Shown: positions 37,198 to 48,028 of the stretch, piece by piece
How positions within the stretch are numbered: the stretch's first letter is position 1
Layout of the letters: every line of letters starts with the position of its first letter
DNA from: Clonostachys chloroleuca
Lineage: Eukaryota; Ascomycota; Sordariomycetes; Hypocreales; Bionectriaceae
DNA length: 64,000 nt
Assembly: GCA_037952775.1 (NCBI GenBank)
Contig: JBANAY010000001.1
Span: 1,674,001-1,738,000, forward strand
Direction of reading: 5' to 3'
Made by a program: the position numbers and the translations under genes
Notes under the pieces: model-generated
Seen by the model: only the letters and a program-made list of their open reading frames with translations
Databases searched by the model: none
Told to the model about the DNA's origin: nothing

Positions 37198-38555
37198 ATG
37201 TCTCGGTACAGCGACGACGAGCTGGACATCCGTTTCCGCCGACGCGACTCTTCGAGCTCGCCTCGCCGCGGCGGTGTCCGTTATGTTCCCAACAGACCGT
37301 ACCCAGCGTCTCCAAGACAAACCTATTTGCCAGACCCTCAATTAAGGGTAATTACTCGCTCTCGGTCGCACTCTCGCCACAGGGAAACCCCGCCTCCAGC
37401 CCAGGCTGCCCCGCCCCCGCCCCAACCCATCATTATCAACAACAACACCTACCGCGATCACTCTTCTGACGAGTCATCCGACTCTGACTATGATCGCCAC
37501 AAGAGCCGCAACCGACGGCAGATGGTCCGCCGCCGTCGCCCATCATCCTCTAGCCCCAGCGACCGCTCGCGTTCCCGTAACCGAACGCGAGAAGACTACG
37601 AGGCAGAGGCGGCCCGCCAACAACTGGAGCGGATACGCTTCGACCAGGCGCGCGATGAGGAGAAGCGCCGGCTTGCAAGGATGTACCGCGACCAGGGCGA
37701 CTTGGAGCGTGCCAAGAAGGAGCTGGACGACATCAAGGCGCGCGAGGAACAGATGCGCATAGCCCAGGCGCACAACGAGGAAAAGCACCGGCTCGAAAAA
37801 ATGTACCGCGACCAAGGTGAGTTGGAGCGAGCCAAGAAGGAGCTGGACGACATCAAGGCACGTGAAGCAAAGGAAAGAGAGGAAAAGCGCATCAAGCAGG
37901 AGCTTGAGCACAAGCGCCTGCAACAAGAGGCTGAGGAAGCCGAGATAGCGGCTCTTCGCAAGAAAGAGGCCGAGCGCGCTGTGGAGAAATACAAGCAGGA
38001 AGAGGCGAAGCGGAAGGCCGAGGAAAAGGCCGCGAAAGAGCTCGCAGAGAAGGAGTATCAACGCCGACTCCAAGAGCAACTTCTCCACTCTGGAGTTGAC
38101 GAGAAAGCTATCGCAGCGATTATGAAGAAGGAGAAGATTGCCGAGCCTAAGCCCGAACCTGGCCCGGCTCCGGCTCCAGCTCCAGCCAATCAGCTTGCTC
38201 GACCAACCTACACGCGCATGTCCCGCCGGCATCTCTCGTTTGAAACCCTGAGAGCATTTGAGCTTGACTGGGACATGGATGCAGTAAGACTTATTCCCCA
38301 TTTCTATTGTTGATTGTTGACGAATACTGACATGTTCCCTCTCAGGATCCGGAATACGTCCTCATCAAGCGTTGGGTCCCAGAATGGGAGCAAAACGACA
38401 TGTGGAAGCACACACGGGCTCTCCGTCACAAGCGTGGCAAGGATGGGCACCACCATCGGGAGGAGTCATATGAGTTTGTGAGGAAGAAGAGCCACTCCCG
38501 CAGGAGAAGCAAGTCTCCAGGCCTCCTCATGTTCCTAGCCGGTGGCCGCCCATGA
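37198..38555 (+). CDS. Arginine/serine-rich coiled-coil protein, function unknown
   Basis: Two exons (37198-38283, 38346-38555; intron GTAAGA...CTCAG) give 1296 nt, 431 aa. Residues 1-140 are rich in Arg/Ser/Asp with RS-type dipeptides and proline runs. Residues about 140-320 form a long charged coiled coil of Glu/Lys/Arg, including two tandem copies of a roughly 40-residue unit sharing MYRDQG(D/E)LERAKKELDD. A Pro/Ala linker (PEPGPAPAPAPA) follows. The C-terminus is globular and then basic, with SFETLRAFELDWDMDADPEY and VLIKRWVPEWEQNDMW, ending in KSHSRRRSKSP. I know similar proteins only as hypothetical proteins of filamentous ascomycetes. RS content hints at RNA or nuclear association, which is inference. 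The long pyrimidine-rich leader suggests good expression. Confidence 0.85.
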
Positions 38556-38941
38556 TTTAAACTTTGCTTCGGACATTTGTTTTGACTACCGCTTGTCCCA
38601 TTCGTACCTTTTCTCAACTAGATGTGCCGTTTCATTGGGAGAAGATACCACGTGGGATCGGCACTGCAGTTACGTCATATGTATCAAGTCCTGTTAACGC
38701 AACGTTGTTCCACTTATTTATTCATTCTCAGGGGGGAAAGCTTGGGGTTACGAATATCAAGATCTATTACGAGAATCTATGCTTTTAGAGAATCAAGTCT
38801 TTTTAAAAATTATATCCTTGCCCAAACGCCGGTGATATGTCCATATTCTATCTTTGTAGAGCGGGAGTTGATGGTACAGAGTATGAGAAATGAGAGGGGC
38901 TTTGTTTGTGACTGGTATGGATGGGTGAATGGAAAGGGAGC
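38556..38941. other. Convergent intergenic region (3' ends)
   Basis: 386 bp between the stop codons of the RS-rich gene (+) and HEM25 (-). It should hold both 3' UTRs and polyadenylation signals. No gene seen. Confidence 0.5.
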
Positions 38942-39998
38942 CTATAGGGATCTGGGTGTGCCGGCACGGCGAATCAATTCTTCATATACCGTCCAGGCAA
39001 GAGCTGAGCTCATGGCTTTTCGACCCATACGGAGACCCAGTCCATCCCACAGGCTTCGGAACCCATCTTCGGTGACCATCTTATAAGCAGCCTGCGCCAT
39101 ATTTCTATATTGTTCCGGCTGCAGTTGGATCCGAGTCTTGATGGCGTCGAAAGGATTGGAGAGGGCTGAGCAAATTCCAGCCGCAAGGCTTGCCGAAGCA
39201 AAATTAACTGAACCAGCTACCGATGCTTGCATCTTCGTTGGTTCGTGGGATTGGCCTGGTGGGTGTGCCAGCTTACTAAACTGGCTTTTTAGGAGTTCAT
39301 AGAAGAGTACATATGAGCCGGCATAGGGCGCATCTCGCATGGCAGTGGCACCGAAGCCTGAGAAGAAACCTCGGAAGCCATTAACCCTTTGGATGTCTTT
39401 GGCTGCTGCCCAAAGTGATGGATACGAGTAGAGATTCGACTCAAAACGTACTTTGATCACTGTAAGGGGCATTAACACGAAGCCAGCAAAGGTGCGGGCC
39501 ACAGCCCCAGAAACAAGGTTGGCAGAATTACTCAGCGTGGGAAGAGCAGAAGACCCATGATGTAGCTGATTGTGTGACCGAAAGAAATCCCAATTTCGAG
39601 CTTGCTGGCGAATTGAGCTTAGGGTTGTGAAGTAAAGGGCCGAGCCAAATCCAGTTCGCAGGGCTGATGGGAGCGTCCCTCGCCAAAGACTGGCCACGAA
39701 CTTGGGAGACTGTCTCATGTCCCGAAGGAGATTCCTTAACGATGAATGTCCCGACTGCTGCATGCGTGTTTTCAAAAGGTCCAAAGGCTGCAGAATAACA
39801 GCTGAGGCAACTCCAGACCCAAGACCCGAAACAAAGTGGTGTCCTGAGCATTTCCAAGTCAGATGAGAAGGACCGAAATAATTAAACAGAGACGGTGTAG
39901 AAAGAAAAAGAAGAATTCAAGACGAATGGTTTCCTGCATTTGGGTATGCGCCCACCTGATGTTGCCGATGCCGGCGACTTGGTCCTGGTCACGCTCAT
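38942..39998 (-). CDS. HEM25: Mitochondrial glycine carrier, SLC25A38/Hem25 type
   Basis: Inner-membrane carrier that brings glycine into mitochondria for 5-aminolevulinate and heme synthesis (family knowledge). Two exons (39998-39956, 39843-38942) give 945 nt, 314 aa. Three SLC25 repeats each have a Px(D/E)xx(K/R) signature: QPLDLLKTRMQQSG in the first, MPLTVIKVRFES in the second, NPFDAIKTRIQLQP in the third. HHFVSGLGSGVASAVILQP opens repeat 1. YPSLWAAAKDIQRVNGFRGFFSGFGATAMRDAPYAG, seen here in two parts around 39.33-39.42 kb, is typical of the SLC25A38 group, including the RDAPYAG motif. The start MSVTRTKSPASATSG joins repeat 1 in phase. Confidence 0.9.
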
Positions 39999-40432
39999 GA
40001 TGATGAGTGATGAGCGCTACTCGTCATATTCGGAGCTACAAACGTATAGATGCCAATACGGATGGGAAGCGACCATCAAGAACCTAGAGCGTCGCTCGTG
40101 AGATGGTAAAACTGTCTCCGGGATTGACGGGAAATGGGTCAAGTGAGCTGATACGTCGATCATGAATGCGATCGCGATAGCGGCTACTCACGGCTAAACG
40201 CCGGTTGTCGGGAAGGTTGCAGGCCAGCTTCCAACTCTGCCAAAGATGTCACAGCAGGGGGGCTTAGACAGGAAAATAGAGTTTGACTATAAGCCGGCTC
40301 AAGCAGTCGTCATTGAATGTAGAAGTGCTGTTTGTTAAATAGAAGCTGGTAGTGATCTTGTAGGCAAGATCGATCGGTCTAATATGTGCCGGTCTGTGAC
40401 TATGCTGAGCAAAGTACATCGAAATACAGACA
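39999..40432. other. Intergenic between HEM25 and COG8
   Basis: 434 bp containing the HEM25 promoter and the COG8 3' UTR (both minus strand). No gene or repeat recognised. Confidence 0.45.
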
Positions 40433-41689
40433 TCAATTGGTGCTGGTGCTCTGGCCTTTGCTGTAATCACCGATGACAGACTCCAGTCGGCCGGCCAGCA
40501 GGCGGTGTCGCTTCACCAAGTCCACCCACTCGCTGACTCCGATGGTAGACAGGAGCAAGCCAAAGTCGGCGCCCAGTCTGCCAAAGCTGCCAGAGCAGTA
40601 GAGAACCTGTGTCAGTATGCTCTCCCGCGCAGCCTGCTCCTTGACTGTAGGCAGGTGCTGTCTCAAGGTCTCGAGTAGCATCTCCACAAGATGCAGCGGC
40701 AGTGTAGAGATGGCTGAGGGGAGCGGCATGAGAGATTCATCGTCCACGCTCTGAGATGCTGGAGAATCGAAGCTGGCATTGACACTCTTGAACACTGAAG
40801 CAATGCTAAATGTGTGTTCACGAAAGATTTCGACATAGCGTTTCAGGTACCTCTCAGTTTGTTGCCCACCAAAATTAGACTGTGTTGATTTACCTTGCCT
40901 GGACCGCTCCTCTTCGGCCAACTCCCTTAGCGGATCTAGGGCCTCTAGTTGATTGAGAAGTGTGGCAACACGACAGACTAGGTAGAGCGCCGGGAGTGCA
41001 TCGTTTGGGGAGGCGTCGCTGATAAGGTCAGGGGCAATCCGCTTGAGCCAGCCGACAGTTCTGAGAGCGGCAGCCAATTTGAGGCTGGGTGCTTTGAGAC
41101 TTGAGATGAGGTCCACAGCCATTTGACGAATGGCAATATCTGCCTCGCTCATGATAGACAAGACTAGCGGAGAACTAGGGTATAAAGATGCAAGACGACG
41201 GATGTGGGTATACAGATCAAGGGTGGATGAGTAGTTGACAGGCGTGGTCCTGATGGCGGAATTCAGGAGAGGAGGGAGCTCCATGGCGTCCACCAAACGC
41301 TCCGAGTTCTGCAGCATGCGAAGGGCCCGTTTCCGACGAGCGAGCGTATCGCTCTCGGCTGCCTTACCAAAAGTAGTGGCAAAATACTCAGCTTGGCCAT
41401 CCAAACGCGGGACAGACTGGCCCAGGTCGGCAGCACTCTGGGCGAGCGCCGGCAACGACTGGCGCAGGGTCGAATGACTGGCCGCCGACGCAACCAGAGG
41501 CTTGTGCGATCGCTTTGAGAGAGCCTGGATCTGGAGCAGGACTGAGTGCGATGTATGCGTAAGCTGCTGCGGCTCGGAGGCTGCAAGGGCATTGGCAGGC
41601 ACATCCGCCAGATGGGCCAGATATTTCAGGGCAGCGCCGTCAGTCACGGTCCGCTGGGGATCCAGGAGCTCGTGCAGAGATTCAGCCAT
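40433..41689 (-). CDS. COG8: Conserved oligomeric Golgi complex subunit 8 (Dor1 family)
   Basis: Subunit of the COG tethering complex for retrograde vesicles at the Golgi. A single exon of 1257 nt gives 418 aa. Dor1-like features: an N-terminal coiled region, then LQNSERLVDAMELPPLL (the segment reading TEILEIPQLM in animal COG8), LYTHIRRLASLYPSSPL, LAAALRTVGWLKRI (compare the LPACLRVIGYLRRM region of animal COG8), and near the C-terminus YCSGSFGRLGADFGLLL. It is shorter than animal COG8 (about 610 aa), as expected for fungal forms. I chose the ATG at 41689 (MAESLHELLDPQRTV). An in-frame ATG 15 codons upstream (41734) is possible. Confidence 0.85.
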   Translation of the reverse strand: MAESLHELLDPQRTVTDGAALKYLAHLADVPANALAASEPQQLTHTSHSVLLQIQALSKRSHKPLVASAASHSTLRQSLPALAQSAADLGQSVPRLDGQAEYFATTFGKAAESDTLARRKRALRMLQNSERLVDAMELPPLLNSAIRTTPVNYSSTLDLYTHIRRLASLYPSSPLVLSIMSEADIAIRQMAVDLISSLKAPSLKLAAALRTVGWLKRIAPDLISDASPNDALPALYLVCRVATLLNQLEALDPLRELAEEERSRQGKSTQSNFGGQQTERYLKRYVEIFREHTFSIASVFKSVNASFDSPASQSVDDESLMPLPSAISTLPLHLVEMLLETLRQHLPTVKEQAARESILTQVLYCSGSFGRLGADFGLLLSTIGVSEWVDLVKRHRLLAGRLESVIGDYSKGQSTSTN

Positions 41690-42423
41690 GGTGGGCGAGT
41701 GGCCGAGAGAGGTCAGCTGGCAATCCGGGCACAAGTGAGGGAGGGCTGGTCAGTCGATGCGAGGGGAGCTAGGGGCGTGCTCACGAGGTTGTATCCAGTC
41801 CCTGTGCCCGGCTGTGAGCTGTCTCCTGGGAATGATCAGCCTGATGAGGTACCTACTACCCTGCACCCACCCAACCGTTTGCTGCCTGTCTGCAGTACCT
41901 AACCCACTGCCCGGCCCCTAAAGCGCGCTTGTGACAGGTCACTGCACAGCAGTCGCAGGTCCCTTCACTGCGAGCATGACCTAACCTTAATTGCTACTTG
42001 CCTCTTGTTACGTACCTTTGCTACCCCAACAGATTTGGCTGGATTCCTCCCCATCAACCAGCCGGCGCTTCACTTCGCCCTCCTTTCTCTCGCACTCCAG
42101 CTGCCATTATCATGGGTCCTTAATCCTCGTGGCTTCATCCAGCTCAGCCCCTTCTTCTCCACTGGCGCATCATCTTCTCCACCCCTCCGCCATACTCAAG
42201 TCCTGGATTCAAGACCGTCGCGTGCCCACGTCATTTCTCTCTCGATCCCTCCGCCCAACTCGAGGTTCTCAAATAAGATAACTACCGCCGTCCGTCTCCT
42301 GCGCCGTTCCGAGGTCGAAATTGACAACTTCTCCGGAAAATATTGCTCGAACCCTGGGAACGACGCAGCCCCTAACGACCACCACGAACCTACATCTCCG
42401 ATCTGCTTTGGCTATCCTTCACC
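41690..42423. promoter_or_regulatory. Divergent intergenic region, COG8 / TLC gene
   Basis: 734 bp between divergent start codons. The right half (42000-42400) is C/T-rich on the plus strand, a probable 5' leader of the TLC-domain gene. The long frame from 42005 is low-complexity (Ser/Pro/Leu) and overlaps the true gene in another frame. Confidence 0.5.
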
Positions 42424-43494
42424 ATGGAGGATCCTTTTTTCATTGCCCCAATCCCATGGCTGTCAGAGCTCGTCAAGCCATGGGCCGACCGTCTTGGGAT
42501 GGTTACACTACCTCTGCATATCCATGAAGTCGTCGGAAGCGCCCTCTTCTACTCGCTCATTTTCTGGCCTGTGTCGCCCATCATCTCCAACATCCTGGCG
42601 CCCCAGTACTACTCCAAGCTTCCTCGTAAGACGAAGCTGAACTGGGATGCCCATGTCGTGTCTATGGTTCAGAGCTGCCTCATCAATGTCCTGGCGATAT
42701 GGGTCATGCTTGCCAACGAGGAACGTAGGCGCATGGACTGGGAGGAGCGGGTTTGGGGCTATACGGGCGCCGAAGGCATGATCCAGGCTCTTGCTGCTGG
42801 ATACTTTGTCTGGGACTTCTTTGTTAGCAGCTTGCATTTCGATGTTTTCGGTCCTGGTACTTTGGCCCATGCCATCGCTGCCCTGCTGGTGTACGGCTTG
42901 GGATTTGTATGTATCATCCTTGACTCGATATTCCTCCGAAAGCTTTCCAGACAACCTACTAACTCCAGATTCCATATCTAGCGCCCCCTCGTTAACTTCT
43001 ACGCCCCAGTATTCATTCTATGGGAGCTTTCTACCCCGTTTCTGAACGTTCATTGGTTCATGGACAAGGTCAAGATGACAGGATCCAAGGGCCAACTGTA
43101 TAACGGCATTGCACTCCTCTTCACATTCTTCACCTCGCGTCTTGTTTTTGGAACATATCAGTCCTACGTCGTCCTAACCGACATCAGGCTTGCACTCCAG
43201 AACCTCCACCCTAGCCCTACTAAGCTAGGTATCTCTACCATGATATTTGCGACTGAGGCCTCAACCGTACCTGTTTGGCAAGCCGCTACTTATCTAGCCA
43301 GCAATCTGACCCTCAATTTCTTAAACTTTCACTGGTTTTTCAGGATGATCCGTGCTGTTCGCAAACGATTTGTCCCTGCCGACAAGCCCGCTGAAGTGCC
43401 CGTTAATGAGACAGCCACCGAGTCAGGCGTGGATCTATCAACGCTCGCCTCGGGGGTCCCAGAGAAGGTCCAGGGAAGGCGCCGCAAAGCATGA
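42424..43494 (+). CDS. TLC-domain multi-pass membrane protein
   Basis: Two exons (42424-42906, 42982-43494) give 996 nt, 331 aa. The intron is GTATGT...ATATCTAG; the nearer CCAG acceptor at 42968 would give a frameshift, so the CTAG at 42978-42981 is used, restoring GFRPLVNFYAPVF. Hydrophobic spans include HEVVGSALFYSLIFWPVSPI, VQSCLINVLAIWVML, MIQALAAGYFVWDFFVSSLH, TLAHAIAALLVYGLGF, FYAPVFILWELSTPFLNVHW and a C-terminal LTLNFLNFHWFFRMI. The GYFVWDFFVSSLHF / H / WELSTPFLN pattern is that of the TRAM-LAG1-CLN8 (TLC) domain in the TMEM56/TLCD4 branch. These are ER or Golgi proteins tied to lipid metabolism. Ceramide synthase activity is not implied, because the double-His motif of LAG1 is not seen. 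Confidence 0.85.
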
Positions 43495-44259
43495 AGAAAG
43501 TGACGGATTTCGAAACACCTCAGGCTTCGTCATCGCCTACAGAATAGCAAGAGCTCAAATCTGGTCACAACGATAACAAAGCTGAACTCCGAGAGTCCAA
43601 TATTCATCTGATCCTAGCAAGGCCGAACGAAAAGATGAAACAGCACATTAGATAACTGCAGTTATCAGCGGCATGCCGTATGCTTGCCAGCCGTGAGCCC
43701 AGATAGCCAAACTGGAAACACCAACAAGGGTTCAGTAACCCGCGTTCAATTCTTTGGCTAGTCACATATAGAGCGCAGTTTCTTAGAGCGCAGTTTCTTA
43801 TACACCTATGGGATTTGATAGATAGCATTGTCTGCTTTCCTCCTTCTGATTCTTGTTCTTTCTTCGCGCATCTAGATCTCTCTTCACATCAATGAATAAT
43901 CACATAGCAAACGAGGAAAGTCATGCAAGCCTTTATGATTTAGCCAGCCTGAAATATTAATACTGAAGCCAACGCAATTAAATTTTCCAATTATGCAACA
44001 GTGGCTAGAATATATACTATAATGTCGATGTCGATAAAAAACTATGTAGCCTGCCGGTGCTCCAGGTTCAGATCTACGTACATACATACAGGTAGCTAAG
44101 TCTATAAGACAGGCATGTCCTATCATCCAATATGCTTAATCGAGTCGCTCAACTGCAATTATCACAACTCATATGGCCCACGCCTACATGCATGGAATTA
44201 AGTAAAGAGGGGGAGTCGCGAGAGTGTCATCTTGCAGTGAGATGGTCTGGGCAAAAGGC
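43495..44259. other. Convergent intergenic region (3' ends of TLC gene and SLA1)
   Basis: 765 bp, relatively A/T-rich, between two stop codons. Contains a short direct repeat AGAGCGCAGTTTCTTA (43770-43800). No gene seen. Confidence 0.5.
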
Positions 44260-47200
44260 TTAGAAGCCGAACGGATTCTGCGGAGCTGTGAACTTACAGT
44301 TAGCATTTAGATCGTGACAACGCCTTAACATATTGAGACTTACTAGCTTGAGACAGGTTTGCTCTGCGTCCTGTCGCCTGTGGGGCCAGCTTCTTGGTGT
44401 CTGGTGTGACGCCAAAGCGAACTGGCGGGGCCGGGCCGGTCTGCTGAGGCTGAAGGGGCTGAAGAGGTTGTTGCTGGGTTGCCTGCTGGGGATTGAATGA
44501 ATTGATTCCCGTCGGCTGGGCTTGGATACCGGGCATTCCAGTTCTTTGAGGCTCAAGGGCAGGAGGTAAGAAGCTGTTGATGCCTTGGCCTTGATTTGGC
44601 TGGCCAAAAGAATTCTGCATGTTGTTGCCAAATTGTTGGAAACCAGTAGGCTGAGCTTGCATTGGAGAGAAAGACTGGGGTCGGCTTGGGTCCATGAACG
44701 GACCGGAGTTTGGCGCACCAGTCATCATAGGCTGCAGGTATGCAGCGGGAGCCATCGAATAGCCCATTTGCTGTGCCCCTTGGAAACCCGTGTAAGCCGG
44801 CTGTAGCTGTGCAGCAGCGAGCTGTTGCTGCTGCTGCTGTAGTTGCTGCTGTTGCAGTTGCTGTTGTTGTAGCTGCTGCTGCCGAGCCTGTGTTATCTCG
44901 TTCAAGCTCTGGCCCGTGGGTGCCACTTGGCTTTGCAACAGCCCACCTGTCATCTGAGGGACAAGACCGGGAGAAGCAAAGGCGCTTTGTTGTGCGCTCA
45001 GGGGAGCAGATAATGGTCGCTGGGGTGGCGGCGGCACAAGTGAATTTTGGGGAGAAAGGGGCTGAGGGGGGGTCGGGCGTTGACGTGCTCCTGCGGTTGC
45101 CACCCCCGTTGCCATAGCTTGTTGTGGCGGAGGCAAGGAGGAGAAAAAGTTTGGATTTGCTCCTTGTAAAGACTGGGTCGTGGCAGTTGCTTGAGGGACA
45201 AGCTGGGGAGCAGCCGCAGGTAGAGTAGGTTGAGCCGGCTGAGGCTGCCCCTCTACCTTGGTCGGCTGCAGCGGCTCGCTCAGGAGAGAGAGCTCCTTCA
45301 TCGAACCGGTCAAAGGGGCGCTTGAAGGTGCTGCGGGAGCGGCTGGAGCTGCAGGCGCTGGAGCTGGCGCTGGGGACTGCGGCTTGGGCTCTGCTGGAGG
45401 TTGCTTGCTGGGCTTCACATCCCAGGCATCATCATCAAACCCACCGCCGGCTTTCGAGCTACCAGCATTTGTGTTGTTGGCCTTTACTGGGCTCGCAGGG
45501 GTAGGTGAAGATTTTGACTCGTCAGCAACAGGACTTGGTTTATCGCCTTTCGAAAAGGCGGCAGCATCAACAACATCGCTTGTTTGGACAGCGGGAGCCG
45601 GGCGTCCCTTGCGGGTGTTGTTGCGAAGAGTACCGCCTGCGCCAGAGAAAAGCCCACCGTCGCCATCCTTTGCCCGTTGTCGTCCAAACTTATTATCCAG
45701 AGTCCGCATTACCTTGATGATATCCCCTTCGCGGAGACCCAGATTCCGAAGAATAGCAGCGTCGACATCCGGCAATACACTTTCATCCATCGAGTCCTTG
45801 ATGAATGCCTGTGCATATCGTTCGCAGAGACCCACGGCGATATCGCAGTCCAGGAAGAACTGGAACCAGTCATATTCGGGTTTCTTGTTCTTCTCGACCT
45901 TTGAGCTAGCAGCAGGGGTGGCCTTGTCGGGAGATCTAGACTTGCGAGAAGATGATGTAGCATCGTCAGTCTGAAGGGGGATGCCTGTGAGGTTTTCTAC
46001 ATATTCAAGATCGTCTCGTGACATCTTAGCTATAGGGACCGCAATCTTGACACCATTCATCTTGTGAAGGTGGATCTTGCTATCCTTGAGTCCAAGGAAT
46101 TGGGCGTCAACACTGAAAGACTTGGATCGATCTGTCCACGTTCGGACTTTCGAAGGGTCGGGTTCTGGCGCCAAGGGAGAAAAGGGGAAATTAGTCAGTC
46201 AACCGAATAGCTTGTAACCTAGAAGGAGAGAACGGGGATGGAGTCAACTCACTGGCTTTGGGCTTGGCCTGGCCACTACTCTCGCCCCGACCATTTTCAC
46301 GCCGACTTCGCTGTTTTCCCGAATTATTACCATTTTCACTTGCGGCGAGACTGCTGCCTCGTGCGGGAAGAGGCACTCCATGCCCTACCTGCTCTGGTTC
46401 TTTGCTGGCCTTCAGCGCCTCCTTTGTAAGTCTGAGCTCATCCAAACGATTCTGCTCCACCGTCGACCTGAGATTATCATAATCCGACTGTCCGGCGCCA
46501 GCTGCCACAGTCCCCGTTACTTCGATGTAGCTGCTTGGCACAACGCCTTCCTTGCCGTTCTTGAGCCGGCGAACTTGCCACCATTCCTCGCTCTTCGAAT
46601 CGTCAACGACAAAGACCTCGTCACCGGCGGACACGGAGACCTCGTCCTCGCCCTGTGCTGTAAAATCGTACAGTATATGGCCCTTCTTCATACCCTGCTT
46701 GGACCCTGCCATGATCACCTCGCGAAGCCCCTCGGCCCGGACAGCCCCAGCCATCTCGCCGAGGGACATGACAATCTCTTCGGCGGTGTCCTTGGCTCCG
46801 GCGTGGAAATCGATGCTCTTGCTTGGGCGGACAAGCTCCATAAAGACGTGCTTACCTTCCCGGGAATAATGGGTCATCCGGTCAGCCGTCCATTCCTGTG
46901 ATGGGCCGTCTTGGGCGTATTCTGGTGCGATGAGAATAATTCCCGTTCTCAGATTGATACCAAGAGTGGTTGGCATCTTCTTCCTCTTGCCCATGATAGA
47001 TACCATCTCGTTAATATTGTACAAGTGATAGCCTCCTGGCGACTTCGCAGGGTCGGGAGGAATGGTCACATCATCATCATTAGGTGGAGGCGGCGGGCTA
47101 CGTGAGACTTCCAACGTTGGCGGTCGTGGTCGTGGTCGCGAGGGCAAGGCTGGAGATCGAGCAGACTCATCATCCGATGCATGCTGATAGTCATCGTGCT

Positions 47201-48028
47201 GCGAAAATGACCGTTGAGGCTGGGGAGGAGGAGAGGGCGAGGATGGCTGAGGAGGCACCGCACGACCTGCCATCACCCCCGCAAGAGCTGCCGCAGGTCC
47301 TGCTGGAGCACGAGGCGGAGATGCTTGGACAGGGCTCTGTGGTTCTTCTTCGACGGCTGCCGGCTGTGGTCTCGAGGGGAGTGCTGGAGGCGCTGGCGCC
47401 ACAGCTTCCGCAGCAGCGTCATCGGAAATAGCGGACATGTCGATATAATTCGATGGGACGAACCCGTAATCATCGTCGAGACCAACCAGAATCCAATCCG
47501 GATCTGAGGTGTCAAAGACATCGAGGACGGCATCTTCGGGGAAGGATAATTCTTCATCGGTCTGGCGGGTATACTCGTAAAGTGCCCTCGCGTGGCCTTG
47601 GTTGGGAACCTATTTTGCAAGTTAGCTCAGCTCTTGGCATAGACCAACTGGCGGGATCACCGGCCAGTCCGCGAGTGCCGCACGACCGCTGGGAGCAGAG
47701 CTGGCCGCGTATGAGTCGCATCTCCCACGAAATCCGCGATCAACAGATGCCCGATTGGGTGCGCACGTAAACAGCTCGGTGCGACAAAATCGTGGAATTG
47801 AAGCCAGGAACCATTGCGAGTATTACACACCTCTTCGACATAATTATGCGGAATTAAGCCTATGGGCTCGTCTTCGTCCTCGGCGCCGGCCTTCTTCTTG
47901 GCTTTCCACCATCCATCGTCGTCATTCTTCTCCAGCACGTAGAGCAGGTCACCCTCTTCGATCGCAAGCTCGCCATCAGCCTGGGGCGCGTAGTCGTAAA
48001 GCGCCTTGTAAACACCAAGGAACCCCAT
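44260..48028 (-). CDS. SLA1: SLA1: actin cytoskeleton-regulatory and endocytic adaptor protein
   Basis: Clathrin adaptor and actin-patch regulator (with Pan1 and End3) in clathrin-mediated endocytosis. Four exons (48028-47831, 47609-46253, 46164-44344, 44285-44260) sum to 3402 nt, 1133 aa. Three SH3 domains: residues about 4-66 (ALYDYAPQADGELAIEEGD), about 70-125 (ALYEYTRQTDEELSFPEDA) and about 360-420 (ILYDFTAQGEDEVSVSAGDE). SHD1 (KVRTWTDRSKSFSVDAQFLG) binds NPFxD sorting signals. SHD2, a SAM-like fold, follows (YDWFQFFLDCDIAVGLCERY). The C-terminal third is Gln/Pro-rich with polyQ (44.81-44.89 kb) and repeated (Q/M)xTG(x)P motifs, as in yeast Sla1 repeats. The last exon is only 26 nt and encodes the tail PQNPFGF. 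I chose the ATG at 48028 (MGFLGVYKALYDY) over one five codons upstream. Confidence 0.95.
44810..44890 (-). repeat. CAG/CTG-type polyglutamine tract in SLA1
   Basis: A glutamine-rich tract (blocks of QQQL and QQQQQQ) encoded mainly by CAG and CAA, with CTGCTG runs on the plus strand. Likely length-polymorphic. Confidence 0.75.

Noticed and set aside
37543..38301. 252-codon minus-strand frame antisense to the RS-rich gene
   Set aside because: Leucine-rich antisense shadow of a Glu/Lys coiled coil; no domain.
42005..42640. 211-codon plus-strand frame
   Set aside because: Low-complexity Ser/Pro/Leu composition, overlaps the TLC gene start in another frame and lies in a C/T-rich leader.
45258..45974. 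238-codon plus-strand frame within SLA1
   Set aside because: Antisense shadow of a Pro/Ala/Ser-rich region of SLA1.
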